Notes under the pieces: generated by a model
Database searches by the model: none
Told to the model about the DNA's origin: nothing
The model's input: only the letters and a program-made list of their open reading frames with translations
Shown: positions 1 to 9,365 of the stretch, in pieces
Layout of the letters: each line of letters opens with the position of its first letter
How positions within the stretch are numbered: position 1 is the stretch's first letter
Assembly (NCBI GenBank): GCA_903881085.1
Contig: CAIRSA010000573.1
Coordinates: 1-64,000 of the forward strand
Reading direction: 5' to 3'
Source of the DNA: an uncultured Acidobacteriia bacterium
GTDB lineage: Bacteria > Acidobacteriota > Terriglobia > Bryobacterales > Bryobacteraceae
Length of the DNA: 64,000 nucleotides
Translations under genes and position numbers: made by a program

Positions 1-105
1 CGCACAATCGCGCCATCGAACTTCTGCTCGCAGAGCTGAATGAGACGAAGACCGTTTTTCCGGGGACAAAACTAACTTTGATCTACAAACTCGGCTCAAT
101 TTGAT
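1..105 (+). CDS. 3' end of a gene, transposase-like C-terminus
   Basis: An open frame enters from the left edge and ends at TGA 103-105. The visible tail of 34 residues includes ELLLAELNET, then FPGT and LIYKLGSI. Tails of the form LN-x-T-x-T-x-FPGT-x-L-x-L-x-Y-x-L are, from memory, seen at the end of some putative transposases, so this may be the end of an insertion-sequence gene. The catalytic part lies outside the window, so the assignment rests on resemblance only. A mobile element here would fit the gene-poor stretch that follows. Confidence 0.4.
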
Positions 106-518
106 TTCCCCCAGGTCAGGAGTTCTGAGTTTGGCGTTTTGTCGTGCTGTCGCTGTTGCCGCATACTATATGGGACGAACGGACGAAATGGACCCCCCTC
201 AGGGTGATGATCGCGGCCCGACCAAGGTGACGGATCCGCTGCCAGAGCCCTGCCTTAAGATCTCCACATACGGGACTGCGCAATCGTCCGTCCTGGGGGA
301 ATATGCTAGTAAGCAACTGGCGCAAATCGCCGCACCCAGCGATGCAGTTGTCGCCGGAGCCGAACCGGTTGAGAAGCTGGGGATACGACCGTACGAGCGC
401 GTCATATCGGGTATCGAAACGGGGGTAAAGTCGGCTCCGGAGAAGCTCAAGAGCGAGCGCAAGATTCAGCTCTCTATCGTATCCTCGAAAGCACAACCGA
501 ACGCTTGCCCCTACTTGC
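106..518. other. no recognisable gene
   Basis: About 410 bases between the partial gene at the left edge and the stop codon of the TIR gene. Several overlapping frames stay open on both strands, but none has a recognisable motif or a convincing ribosome binding site. I see no repeat or RNA gene here. Confidence 0.5.
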
Positions 519-1412
519 TCAATGCGAAATGAGGTTGTGCTGGGACAAGTACCGCCTGAAATCCTCCCCCTTGCTTGGGATCGTGCCGCGGCCTGTGTCG
601 CGGAGCCTCTTGAAGTAGTGAGCCGCATGCTTGGCCAAAAAGGTATGTATCCAGGGAAAGCTGTCGTCACTCGCGAACAGCACGTCTGGTCCAGTCGGGG
701 ATTGCAATACCCTCGCAAGCGCGTCGCGAGAGCCGATCAGCAGTGGCCCCGGCAGGACAAGAGGTTTTGCCGACATGAGCTCATCTTGTGATCTTCGAAG
801 TAGTTTCAGAATGGCAGCGTCGCCGGGACGTTGCTGGAGGCCGAGATAGGAATACTCCAATGCCTCTTCATGGGACTTCCTTCCAGCGGCATCACGTGCA
901 AGCGCCAAGTAGTCGTTCCTTGATTCTTCGCGGTTCAAACCCCAATGGATGGATTCATCAGCCAAACGAGAGGATATCCATGCCGAAAGCGCAAGCCCTG
1001 TCAAATCGGGAACTTGCAAATACTGGAAAGGTCTGATCAGCATTCGGATCTGATACGGAACGGATAAAAGCGACCCCACGAGGAACGGTCTTAATTGGAG
1101 TTCCTTGGCCATCGACATCCGCTCACAGAAAGTAGCCAACTCTTCAAACATTCCTGAACGCCCTCGAGCGCTAGCTGAAGCGATTGCAATCATCGCGTTG
1201 CACCGGTTCAGCTCAAGATCTATTCTGGCTGACCAATGTTCGCCCATAGGGATGTCGTAAGACGAAAAGTGCTCTACTCGATTCAGCTCGAAAAAGTTGT
1301 CGGCGGCCTTCGCGATGGCGCTGTCGGGGAGGGCATTGGTATAACTGATGAAAACCACGTTATTTGATATTAAAGCATAGACGCAGCAGTTAGGTAAACC
1401 ATTCCCAGACAC
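519..1412 (-). CDS. TIR-like domain protein with unknown C-terminal region
   Basis: Protein of about 297 residues. The N-terminal 120 residues read as a TIR fold: a first strand VVFISYT, a loop DIPMGEHW, a strand with AMIAIAS, and a helix starting GMFEEL whose glutamate sits where NADase-active TIR domains carry their catalytic Glu. TIR domains act in bacterial conflict systems as NAD-consuming effectors; whether this one does is inference. The middle (about 185-230) has a TPR-like look (EEALEYSYLGLQQRPGD); the last 90 residues are unrecognised. No ATG lies near the fold. I chose GTG at 1412; the frame stays open to 1493. It sits beside a putative transposase remnant and has no obvious operon partner. 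Confidence 0.6.
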   Translation of the reverse strand: MSGNGLPNCCVYALISNNVVFISYTNALPDSAIAKAADNFFELNRVEHFSSYDIPMGEHWSARIDLELNRCNAMIAIASASARGRSGMFEELATFCERMSMAKELQLRPFLVGSLLSVPYQIRMLIRPFQYLQVPDLTGLALSAWISSRLADESIHWGLNREESRNDYLALARDAAGRKSHEEALEYSYLGLQQRPGDAAILKLLRRSQDELMSAKPLVLPGPLLIGSRDALARVLQSPTGPDVLFASDDSFPWIHTFLAKHAAHYFKRLRDTGRGTIPSKGEDFRRYLSQHNLISH

Positions 1413-2890
1413 CCAATGCTTCGGCGCTCGCCAGAAATTACCGGGGTATGCTCGCCAAAGCTTGCCACCCGGCCCGCCTCCGGCGGGGATCACAACGCCC
1501 CATCTATCTGCGTCTTGCGAGCAGTTCGGCGGCTCTCGGGCGTGGCAACTCTATTCCGTGAAAAGGTGGTACTTCTTGGCGAGCGCCGAGGCCCAATGCA
1601 AGTGCAGTGATCAAGCACTCATAAAAGACCTCCAGAACCCCAAGAGTCGCCGTGATGAGAATGAACCCAGGCGAGACAGATTTCCGCGAGTGCTATAAGA
1701 ACAAACACACACTGCCAAACGCGAAGGCTTACAGTCGCGAAAGCCCACAAGCCGCTTCGGCGCGGCGATACAACAGATGAAAATCTTGGCATCCCAGCGG
1801 CCAAAGCGAGTCGGTTGCGCGCGGGCTCCACAAATAGACGATTTGGCGCCGTGCCATCGTGTCAATCACTGCCGGCTCCAATTCGTTCCCCGGCTGCAAC
1901 TGCTGCCTCGAGCTGGTAGCCTACGCCGCAAAACGGTCCTCAGCTTCTCCAGGCAGCACTACTGATCCGGCCCTCACTGCCATCTTGGCCAGATCTTCCA
2001 TCCGCTTCTTTGAGCCCCGGCCGCCCGGCTTTGCGCCGTTTCGCCGCGATGCCTCCCTCAGTTTCTTTGTCCACAATCGAAAGCTCGATTCGTTTTCAGC
2101 CACGGAATCCTTCATCCCGCTGACACTCAGTCACCACCCATCGAAATATATTTGCGTCCGCCCCAAGTGCCCGGTGCCTTTCTGCAAACGCTTAACACAA
2201 GAAGACATACAGATCTTCAGGTTTGATACCCGCCCGTCAGCCCATGCTCCAATCTGGCAACTCCCCCAGCCGCCAATGCTAGAAATGGACCGTGATGGAA
2301 ACGTTTATCGATCAACTCGGCATCGTGCCCCAAGCCAAACAGCCTGACGTCCTCGCCGCCCATGCCGGCCCGCGTACCCCGGCGACGCAACTTACCAAGC
2401 CGCGACCGAAAATGCGGACCCATATACAAGGAGCAAAAATGCCGCTAACCACCTACATCGCCAATCGCACACTGCCACAAACAGAATCCAGGAAAATCGA
2501 AATCGAACTGCGCAAATCACTGAATCCAAAGCCAAATCCAGTCCTCCGCAGCCACTGCCGGGAGCCCGATTGGAAGTAACCGGCCAGACAAAACCTGAGC
2601 AAAACCTGCTGACTTTCAAGTCGCAATGAATCAATCGCTTAGGCTGTTGAAAACACAAAATCTCGGGTTTTGTGCAATTTTATTTTCTCGGGTTTCCCGC
2701 CCGCCGAACCCCGCCGAACATTTGATACCTGTGGGTGGCGCTGGCAATTCACCTGCTTGAACCTGCACGTGTGTGGTACTCGGGTTTGGAAGCCTAAGCG
2801 TTTTCCCCAACCATGTGACTAAGTAACGTGAATCACCCAGTCGGGAATAGGTGGCTTGCCGAATAGTATCTGGCGCGGCCGTTCCCTAAT
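1413..2890. other. gene-poor region, no supported gene
   Basis: Nearly 1.5 kb with only short competing frames. The longest (1859-2347, plus) has poor protein character and no motif. A 64-residue minus frame (1921-2115) is basic and could be a remnant, but I cannot support it. AT content rises around 2640-2700, near a TGTTGAAAACAC stretch. Together with the transposase-like tail at the left edge this looks like decayed accessory DNA. Confidence 0.5.
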
Positions 2891-5503
2891 ATGGGAATTA
2901 GAAAAGAGTCCTGCTTCTCGATGGAATGCTTGCATTGTGGAAAACGGCTGCCCCTGCTGAGGAGACTTAGCGATGGGGAGTTCTGTATCCCGGAGCATCG
3001 CACAGCCTATCACGATGAACAGCAAAGACTTGCGGTAAAACGCCTGATTGACGCGCGGTGGCCGGATAAAAAGCCGCTAGCGACACGCCAGCCAGTAGCG
3101 GTTGCGCAGATTACGGAGCACGATTGGCTTCCTGAGCCTCCGGCGCCGGAGCTGAGGGCCGATGAGCCGCTTGTTTTCCTGAGTGTGGCTCCGTATCCGA
3201 AACACTCGCAGGATTGCACTTTGTATTTTGAGCATCAGATTCCGGTTGAGATGGGCGTTGTCCTGCCACAACCGGCCTGTCGTCTCAAACGCCCTGTAGA
3301 CCGCTGCCCGTCCATCCCGCTCCTCTTCGCTTTTTCCGCGGTAAACAGGCCTCATGCATTTGTGGTCAAACCATTGTTGGATGCTTGGGGTTTGGCTGTC
3401 TTACGCCCGGAGTGCAGGTTAGGCCTTGATAATCAGGACTCTGCACTTGGAAATGCGCAGGTTGAGCGACCTTGTGAACCGCCCAGGGTGGATTCTCTCT
3501 GTGCGCTTTCATTTCAGACTGGAACCAGTGCAGGTGAGCCGGCCGGAATCGCCGGATTGAACTCTGTAATCCCGGAACGGTTTGAGCAGGATGTACAGAT
3601 GCCTGCGCAGTGCAGTGCAATGATCGGTCTGGCGGAAATTCCCGGTGTGATCGACAGTCTGCCAATAGCTCAGAGGATGATCTCACTGCATGTGAGGGTC
3701 GTGGATTCCAAGCATGTCGGCGATCAACCAGTGGAGTTGGGTATGAAGCCGAAAATGAGGCTCCCCAATTTTTCCATGCCGGAGCCTCGCGAACGCCTGC
3801 CGCGGCGAATTGGCAGATTACGGCGCCCTATTCCTGTCTCGAAGCTTGCCCTAACCTGGAGCAGTGATGCCATGGACCGATGGCGGGAAGAACAGGCGCA
3901 ACCGCTCATGGCCGGGCGGGCAACGCTTTGCGGCATCCCGCGTTTCGAAGCCGTCCCATTTCAACCTTCCTTTGATCACGCAGGTGACCATGTGGATTGG
4001 CCGCCCATGCTCGATGTCGTGCCGCCGGAAGTGGAGAAGCCCGCAAGTGCAATGTACCAGGCGGAACCGATGCTGGTTGCCAAACCCCGGTTGAAGCGTT
4101 CAGCGAGGACGCTCCGGACGACATTCCAACCAGACAGTTTGGGGACGTTGCAAGCACGGATGCCCTATGGGTTTCCTGAATTTCACGATGGGTCAAAGCC
4201 GAAATCGTTCTCCCCTGAGGAGTTCCACGCATGGCTGAATGTGCCGGTATTTGCCCCACAGCCGCAGGCCAGAAGGAGGGCGTGCGCGCTTCTCTGCGGC
4301 AAATCCGGAGTGGAGAGTATTCCAGGCCAACCAAAACGATCGGAGATCAGCAGGTCGGCCGGCCTGGAGCCGCTGTTTAGCGCGATCAGTCCGCTGCTTC
4401 AGCCAACCCGGCTGACGACATTAAAACCCCCTCTGCTTACAAAGAAAAAAGGGTTTACTGTCGATCCTGAAGAAGTGCTGCGAAATAAGCTGATTCCCAA
4501 GATCCAAATGCGCGGGCTGCATTTTTGGCGCGAGGAGCCGGCCGATCTGAAGTGGATCACGCTGGGCTTGCCGCTGGTGGTGATCATTGTTTTTCAGGCC
4601 ACGATGCAAAAGCGGAATTCGGCGATGGCGAAGCCGGAAGTGGCGGTCTCGCAACAGATGGCGGAGACGGGCATCCCATCCGGCGCAGGGGTGCAGGAAG
4701 TAGCGGTGCGGCCTGCGGTGGCATCGAGGCCCGGCCCACAAACGCCCGGTCCACAATCAGTAGATGCGCCGGAAGCTATGCCAGAACCGCCGGTAAGAAG
4801 ACCGGAGCCGGAATCGTCATTCCTGGGACCGGTGGGCAAATTCTTTGACCAGCGGCTACATAATTTACGGCTGAATCTGGCTGAGCGCGCGGGCGTGGAT
4901 TTAACTGAGGATTTCCGTTCGGGGCTGGCTGCCTGGCAAGGCGCCAGCGATTGGGCCCGCACGTGGAGTTATGATCGCGTGGGCCTGCTGCGGCCGGGCC
5001 AACTGGCGCTGTACCAGCCATCGATAACCCTGAGCGACTATAACTTTGAATTTACCGTAACCACCGAGCACGGCGCCGCAGGATGGGTGTTCCGGGCGCG
5101 CAATCTCACCAACTATTACGGCATGCGGTTGCAGCGGGTGAAGTCGGGATCAGGAAACACGGGAGTGCTTGAGCGATGGATCGTGACAGGCGGGCGTGAG
5201 TTTGCCCACAAGAGTATCCCGCTGCGATTGCCGGTGTGGGATGGGAACACTTCTGAAGTCAAGATGACAGTGCAGGGCAACTCATTCACCACGTTGGTGA
5301 ATGGTCAGATTGCCGACACCTGGACCGACTCGAAATTTGAAACGGGCGGCATTGGGTTCACCAATGAGCGGGGCGGAGATGCACGGATCCACAAGGTCAG
5401 CGTCTCCTACCAGAACGATGTGGTTGGAAAGTTGTGCGCAATGCTGGTGCCGCACGACTTGATTTTAAAACAGCAGGGCACCGAGGGGAGGATACTTCGA
5501 TGA
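2891..5503 (+). CDS. large membrane protein with Cys/His N-terminus and LamG/DUF1080-like C-terminal domain
   Basis: 870 residues, not a family I can name. The N-terminus carries C-x2-C (CLHCG) followed by C-x3-H (CIPEH), a possible zinc-binding knuckle. A long Pro-rich low-complexity region follows. One membrane segment lies near residue 560 (LPLVVIIVF), then a linker, then a C-terminal beta-rich domain (about 670-840) with DYNFEF, GWVFRARN and GGIGFTNE, typical of concanavalin-like/DUF1080-type folds seen in acidobacterial secreted proteins. The N-terminal half would be cytoplasmic and the beta domain outside. An alternative start is ATG 2921 (MECLHCG). The stop overlaps the start of the TPR gene as ATGA (5500-5503), so the two are probably translationally coupled. 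Confidence 0.6.
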   Translation: MGIRKESCFSMECLHCGKRLPLLRRLSDGEFCIPEHRTAYHDEQQRLAVKRLIDARWPDKKPLATRQPVAVAQITEHDWLPEPPAPELRADEPLVFLSVAPYPKHSQDCTLYFEHQIPVEMGVVLPQPACRLKRPVDRCPSIPLLFAFSAVNRPHAFVVKPLLDAWGLAVLRPECRLGLDNQDSALGNAQVERPCEPPRVDSLCALSFQTGTSAGEPAGIAGLNSVIPERFEQDVQMPAQCSAMIGLAEIPGVIDSLPIAQRMISLHVRVVDSKHVGDQPVELGMKPKMRLPNFSMPEPRERLPRRIGRLRRPIPVSKLALTWSSDAMDRWREEQAQPLMAGRATLCGIPRFEAVPFQPSFDHAGDHVDWPPMLDVVPPEVEKPASAMYQAEPMLVAKPRLKRSARTLRTTFQPDSLGTLQARMPYGFPEFHDGSKPKSFSPEEFHAWLNVPVFAPQPQARRRACALLCGKSGVESIPGQPKRSEISRSAGLEPLFSAISPLLQPTRLTTLKPPLLTKKKGFTVDPEEVLRNKLIPKIQMRGLHFWREEPADLKWITLGLPLVVIIVFQATMQKRNSAMAKPEVAVSQQMAETGIPSGAGVQEVAVRPAVASRPGPQTPGPQSVDAPEAMPEPPVRRPEPESSFLGPVGKFFDQRLHNLRLNLAERAGVDLTEDFRSGLAAWQGASDWARTWSYDRVGLLRPGQLALYQPSITLSDYNFEFTVTTEHGAAGWVFRARNLTNYYGMRLQRVKSGSGNTGVLERWIVTGGREFAHKSIPLRLPVWDGNTSEVKMTVQGNSFTTLVNGQIADTWTDSKFETGGIGFTNERGGDARIHKVSVSYQNDVVGKLCAMLVPHDLILKQQGTEGRILR

Positions 5504-7113
5504 GAGATGAAATGCAGGCCAGGCCGGGGCAAAGGACTCCGCCAGCCAGCGGAAATAATTTGATTGCGTCGGCGCTGGGCAAGGCGGTCTCCTTGCATAT
5601 GTCAGGCAAGCCGAAAGAGGCCCTGGCCGAGCTGAATGCGGCGTTGGAGCACGGTCCGGGCAGTGTGGAGATGTATTCGGCGCGGGGGCACATCCAATTC
5701 GAACTGGAGATGTACGACGAGGCCGCCAAGAGCTACACCAGCTTGCTGGAGCAGGCGCCGTCGCATCCGACCGGAGCGTTCAACCTGGCCGTGTGCCTGG
5801 AAAAGCTCGGCCGCTGGCAACAGGCATCGCAGCGCTTCCAGAAGGCGCTTGAGATCGATCCGAACCGGGCCGAAGCGCGGCTGGGCTTGGCGATCTCGTT
5901 ACTTCACATGGAACAGCCCGATCCGGCACTGGCAGCTTTCGAGAAATTTCTGGAATCCAATCCGGGAGACGACACGGGGCAGTTTGGCCGCGGTGTAGCC
6001 TTGCAGTTGCTATGGCGGTTCGATGAGGCCACGGTGATTTATAAGGAAATGCTGGCGAAGAATCCCGCGTCGGAAGAATCGCTCACCAATCTGGTGGCCA
6101 TTGCGATGGCTCGCAAGGATGAAGCTTTAACTCGCGAATATTCGGAAAAACTACTTACTCTGCGCCCGTTTTCACAAGCGGCGATGGAAGGGTTGGCCAC
6201 CTGCGCGTTCACCTCGGGGGACTATGAAGCGGCGGCGAAACTTTGTGCGCGGCTGGTGGAATTCACGCCCGACCATTTCGAGCGCTGGTTCAACCTGGGT
6301 GTCGCCTACCAGAAGACCAACCGTCTGGAGCAGGCGGGGCATGCCTATGGCGAGGCGATTCGCGTGCGTCCGGATGCGAAGCAGGCGTTTGTAAATCTGG
6401 GGATCGTAAAACAGAGCCTGAACGATTTGAAAGGCGCCAAAGATGCGTACCAGCGGGCACTGAAAATTACTCCCGATGTTCCGGATGTTTTGTTCAACCT
6501 GGCCACCGTGATGGAGCAACAGGGACCGAAAGATGAGGCTGAAAAGGCCTATCAACGGCTTCTTGTGAAGAATCCGGAGTGGGATGAAGCATGGTTCCGC
6601 ATGGGCTTCCTGAAGCTGGAGCGCGGCGATTTCAAAGGCAGTGCCGAGGCGTTTGAAGCCTGCTTGCGGAAGAAGCCGGCGTGGCCGGAAGCGTTGGTGA
6701 ATCTGGGGCTGTCGCATTGGAAAGCGGGCAATCGCGACGCCGCGGCCAACGCCTTCCAACGCATGCTGCAATTGCAGCCGGATTCGGTGGATGCGATGCG
6801 CGGGCTGGCCGCGATCGCGGTGGAAAAGGAAGACTTCACGCAGGCCTTGGACTTGCAGGCAAAGCTGATCGATGTTGGGGAACGCTCGCCGGAGCTGTTC
6901 TATAACACCGGTCTGTTGCTACAGAAGTCCGGACAGATGGATGACGCCATCCGGCTGTACCGGGAAGCTCTGAACGAGAAGCCGGACTTCGCAGAAGCCA
7001 TGTTGAATCTGGGTCACGCACTGAAGACCAAGGGCGATGTGGATGAGGCGCGATCATGCTGGCGGCAGGCGATCGACGCGAAGCCGGAATTGGCTCGCGG
7101 GTACTTCGAGTAG
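5500..7113 (+). CDS. TPR-repeat protein
   Basis: About 537 residues, made almost entirely of tetratricopeptide repeats; about 14 can be followed by the W/LG-Y-A-P pattern (AFNLAVCLEKLGRW, WFNLGVAYQKTNRLEQA, and so on). No signal peptide or enzymatic motif is visible, so it is a cytoplasmic scaffold. The start is ATG 5500: a clean GAGGGGAGG ribosome binding site lies just upstream and the ATG overlaps the TGA of the preceding membrane protein. The frame extends upstream to 5434 but inside the previous gene. The coupling suggests it works with that membrane protein; the partner and task are unknown. Confidence 0.85.
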   Translation: MRDEMQARPGQRTPPASGNNLIASALGKAVSLHMSGKPKEALAELNAALEHGPGSVEMYSARGHIQFELEMYDEAAKSYTSLLEQAPSHPTGAFNLAVCLEKLGRWQQASQRFQKALEIDPNRAEARLGLAISLLHMEQPDPALAAFEKFLESNPGDDTGQFGRGVALQLLWRFDEATVIYKEMLAKNPASEESLTNLVAIAMARKDEALTREYSEKLLTLRPFSQAAMEGLATCAFTSGDYEAAAKLCARLVEFTPDHFERWFNLGVAYQKTNRLEQAGHAYGEAIRVRPDAKQAFVNLGIVKQSLNDLKGAKDAYQRALKITPDVPDVLFNLATVMEQQGPKDEAEKAYQRLLVKNPEWDEAWFRMGFLKLERGDFKGSAEAFEACLRKKPAWPEALVNLGLSHWKAGNRDAAANAFQRMLQLQPDSVDAMRGLAAIAVEKEDFTQALDLQAKLIDVGERSPELFYNTGLLLQKSGQMDDAIRLYREALNEKPDFAEAMLNLGHALKTKGDVDEARSCWRQAIDAKPELARGYFE

Positions 7114-7181
7114 GGTGAAGGGACAGGCGACCTGTCCGCCGTAGCCTTGGCGAAGGTGGATCCGCCTGTCCCTTCACCCTA
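7111..7181. repeat. 19-bp perfect inverted repeat with nested hairpin between convergent genes
   Basis: Arms 7111-7129 and 7163-7181 are perfectly complementary (AGGGTGAAGGGACAGGCG and its complement). Inside, GGACAGG (7121-7127) can instead pair with CCTGTCC (7131-7137), so two hairpins compete. The left arm begins at the TAG of the TPR gene and the right arm ends 10 bases before the 3' end of the convergent FG-GAP gene. It may act as a bidirectional terminator, but there is no T-run, and its form is equally that of a dispersed palindromic repeat. Confidence 0.75.
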
Positions 7182-7191
7182 GCAATTCCTG

Positions 7192-8346
7192 CTATTTCTT
7201 TTTGGTCATATTCTCAAACAAGTACAAACCACTCTTGCCGGGTGCAACGAAATCGAGGTCGCCATCGCCATCGATATCCGCTACCGGCAACTGCATGCCG
7301 GCACCGGTGGCCGTTGAATAGTCGATGATATGGCGCGTCCATTCGATCGTCTTGCCGTTGGCTGATTTGTCGAATTCATACCAGTAAATCCCGTTCGCGT
7401 CCTTGGCCCCAGGGTCGCGCGAGTGGGCCATGTAGCGCTTGCCGGTGAGGATGTCTTTCTTGCCGTCGCCGTTCATGTCAATGAGCGTCAAGGCGTGCGG
7501 CTGCGACCAGGTCTCGTCAATCATATGCTTGGTCCACTTCCCGCCGCCCATGTTTTCCAGCCAGTACAGGCCGTAGTCGTGAGCGTTGGCTGAGACGATG
7601 TCATTCTTGCCGTCGCCATTGATGTCAATGACGTGCATGAAGCTGGCATGCATCTTATCCATATCCCATTCGGGGTGGAAGGTCCACTTGCCGTTGCGGA
7701 TATCTGCCGGGGCTTCGAACCAGCCTTTGGGAGTCAAAATATCGTTGCGGCCATCGCCGTTCACGTCACCTACGCCAATGCCGTGACCGTAACTTTCGTT
7801 GGCAATCACGTGCTTTTCAAACTTGCCGTTCTTGATCTCATACCACGCAAGCGGGGCGTTTTTCGGTCCGAATTGCGGGATGATCTCGCGCGCCTTGCCG
7901 TCGTTATCCAGGTCCACCAGGAAGCAGAACTCAATGTTGAAGCCGGATTCGATGGGGTGCATCTTCCACATGCCGCCAGCCTTGCCGGGATTTTCAAACC
8001 AGTTGAGCGTCTTGCCGAACCAGGCGCAGCTGACGATGTCCATGCGGCCATCGCCATTTACGTCGATTGGCAGATCGCTGAAATTATCGATGTAGTTGTC
8101 GAATGCGGTGGAGACGAAATCGATCTCGCGGAACTTGTGGCGGGTCCAGCGCGGGGCTTCATACCAGTATTCGCCAGACACGATGTCGAGCTTGCCGTCA
8201 CCGTTGATGTCGGCCAGCGCGGCGCTCTCGCTAGCGCCAATATCGATAGTGTGTTTCAGGAAGGGAATTTCGGCCGGGCGTGAGCGGCTGAAGGAGACGA
8301 AGGCGGTAAGCGCCAAACCAAGGGATAATGCCAGGAACCATTTCAT
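7192..8346 (-). CDS. secreted FG-GAP/VCBS repeat protein
   Basis: 384 residues with a signal peptide (MKWFLALSLGLALTAF, cleavage probably near residue 25). It is built of at least seven FG-GAP-type beta-propeller repeats, each with a calcium-binding loop such as DINGDGKLD, DVNGDGRMD, DIDGDGDLD. Interspersed WYEA/WFE/WYE motifs match the family of secreted beta-propellers common in acidobacteria and planctomycetes. The fold binds Ca2+ and probably extracellular polymers or proteins; no catalytic motif is seen. It stands alone, convergent with the TPR gene and divergent from the DUF4197 gene. Confidence 0.85.
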   Translation of the reverse strand: MKWFLALSLGLALTAFVSFSRSRPAEIPFLKHTIDIGASESAALADINGDGKLDIVSGEYWYEAPRWTRHKFREIDFVSTAFDNYIDNFSDLPIDVNGDGRMDIVSCAWFGKTLNWFENPGKAGGMWKMHPIESGFNIEFCFLVDLDNDGKAREIIPQFGPKNAPLAWYEIKNGKFEKHVIANESYGHGIGVGDVNGDGRNDILTPKGWFEAPADIRNGKWTFHPEWDMDKMHASFMHVIDINGDGKNDIVSANAHDYGLYWLENMGGGKWTKHMIDETWSQPHALTLIDMNGDGKKDILTGKRYMAHSRDPGAKDANGIYWYEFDKSANGKTIEWTRHIIDYSTATGAGMQLPVADIDGDGDLDFVAPGKSGLYLFENMTKKK

Positions 8347-8384
8347 GCCCTGATTGTATACGATCGGGATGCTAAAGTAGAGGC

Positions 8385-9089
8385 TTGAAAACTTATTCCT
8401 TCGGACTATTCCTCATTCTGTCACTACCGGCGGCCGCGCAATTCGACAAAATTTTGCAGCGAGCAGGGATCGGACAGAAGAACGACGCTACTAAGATCGG
8501 GCTCGGATTGAAAGATGCTTTGAAGGTGGGTACCGAGTCGGCAGTCAACCGATCGGGCAGCGTGGACGGCTATTTCAAGAACGAGGCAATCAAAATCCTG
8601 ATGCCCGAAAAGCTTCGCCTGATCGAAAAGGCAATGCGACTGGCGGGCATGGGCGGTCAGGTGGACGAGGTGATTCTGGGCATGAACCGCGCGGCTGAAG
8701 CGGCGGCCCCAAAGGCGAAGCCGATCTTCTGGGAGGCGCTAAAGGCGATGACGTTCGACGACGCGCGCAAGATTTTCAGCGGAGGAGATACGGCTGCCAC
8801 TATGTACTTCAAGGACAAGACATCTGCCAGGCTGACCGCAGAATTTCGTCCTATCGTTTCGAAATCGATGAATGAGGTGGGGGTGGTCCGCCGGTTTGAA
8901 GAGTTCACGGCAAAGGCGAAGTCACTGCCTTTTGTGAAACCGGAGACGCTGGACCTGGAGCAGTATGTGCTCACCAAGTCTTTGGACGGACTCTTCCACG
9001 TGCTGGGGGAAGAGGAACGAAAGATCCGCACCGATCCCGCAGCGCAGGTGACCAGCCTGTTGAAAGAGGTCTTTGGCGGAAAGAAGTAG
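8385..9089 (+). CDS. DUF4197 family secreted protein
   Basis: 234 residues starting with TTG at 8385 (no earlier ATG; the first internal Met is far downstream). An N-terminal signal peptide (FGLFLILSLPAAAQ) is followed by an all-helical domain matching DUF4197: G-x-G-L-K-D-A-L near residue 40, MPEKLR, FDDARKIFSGGDTAAT, and a C-terminal segment with LDGLFHVLGEEE. DUF4197 proteins are periplasmic or lipoprotein-like and have no established function. Only about 38 bases separate it from the divergent FG-GAP gene. Confidence 0.8.
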   Translation: MKTYSFGLFLILSLPAAAQFDKILQRAGIGQKNDATKIGLGLKDALKVGTESAVNRSGSVDGYFKNEAIKILMPEKLRLIEKAMRLAGMGGQVDEVILGMNRAAEAAAPKAKPIFWEALKAMTFDDARKIFSGGDTAATMYFKDKTSARLTAEFRPIVSKSMNEVGVVRRFEEFTAKAKSLPFVKPETLDLEQYVLTKSLDGLFHVLGEEERKIRTDPAAQVTSLLKEVFGGKK

Positions 9090-9091
9090 CG

Positions 9092-9250
9092 CTACGCCGC
9101 CTGGGGATGTTCGCGCATGCCGGCGAAGGCGAGGGCGAGAGCCTCGTCGTAAGTAGCGCCGCGGCTGATTCGCCCGGGGCGGCCGATCCGTTGGGCTACG
9201 AAAGCTGCTTCGCGTGCGCTCCAGATGATGACGATGTCGTTAGTGTTCAT
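9092..9250 (-). CDS. HicB-like small protein
   Basis: 52 residues. The pattern IIWSAREAAFVAQRIGRPG...RGATYDEALALA matches the N-terminal HicB fold (strand, FVA, PG-x-x-A-G-T-x-x-EA helix) found in antitoxins and stand-alone HicB-like proteins. The start is ATG 9250 with AGGA about 8 bases upstream; the open frame extends to 9298. No HicA toxin (a short basic dsRBD-like protein with a catalytic His) is next to it, and the C-terminal DNA-binding part of full HicB is absent, so it is an orphan. Confidence 0.6.
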   Translation of the reverse strand: MNTNDIVIIWSAREAAFVAQRIGRPGRISRGATYDEALALAFAGMREHPQAA

Positions 9251-9345
9251 TGTTCGGTCCTCACTCTGTAAGGCGTAAACGGGCGGAAAGGAGCGCAATC
9301 TTTTTTGTAAATATTTTTTGGTGCTCCGCAGGTGCAGGTGGGTCT

Positions 9346-9353
9346 GCTATAAT
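9346..9353 (+). promoter_or_regulatory. extended -10 promoter element of tRNA-Glu
   Basis: TGC followed by TATAAT (9348-9353) is a perfect extended -10 element about 12 bases before the mature tRNA. No good -35 hexamer is seen at the usual spacing, which is normal for extended -10 promoters. Confidence 0.55.
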
Positions 9354-9365
9354 TAGGGGCGACGT

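Noticed and set aside
101..532. 143-codon open frame on the plus strand after the partial first gene
   Set aside because: No motif, no ribosome binding site, unusual amino-acid composition, and equally long competing frames on the other strand.
1859..2347. 162-codon open frame in the gene-poor region
   Set aside because: Composition rich in Ser, Pro and Cys without any domain-like pattern; looks like chance openness in high-G+C DNA.
7633..8283. 216-codon plus-strand frame opposite the FG-GAP gene
   Set aside because: It mirrors the repeated Asp-rich loops of the real gene on the other strand; no independent evidence.
9092..9250. Complete HicAB toxin-antitoxin system
   Set aside because: No HicA-like frame on either side and the HicB-like protein lacks a DNA-binding C-terminus.
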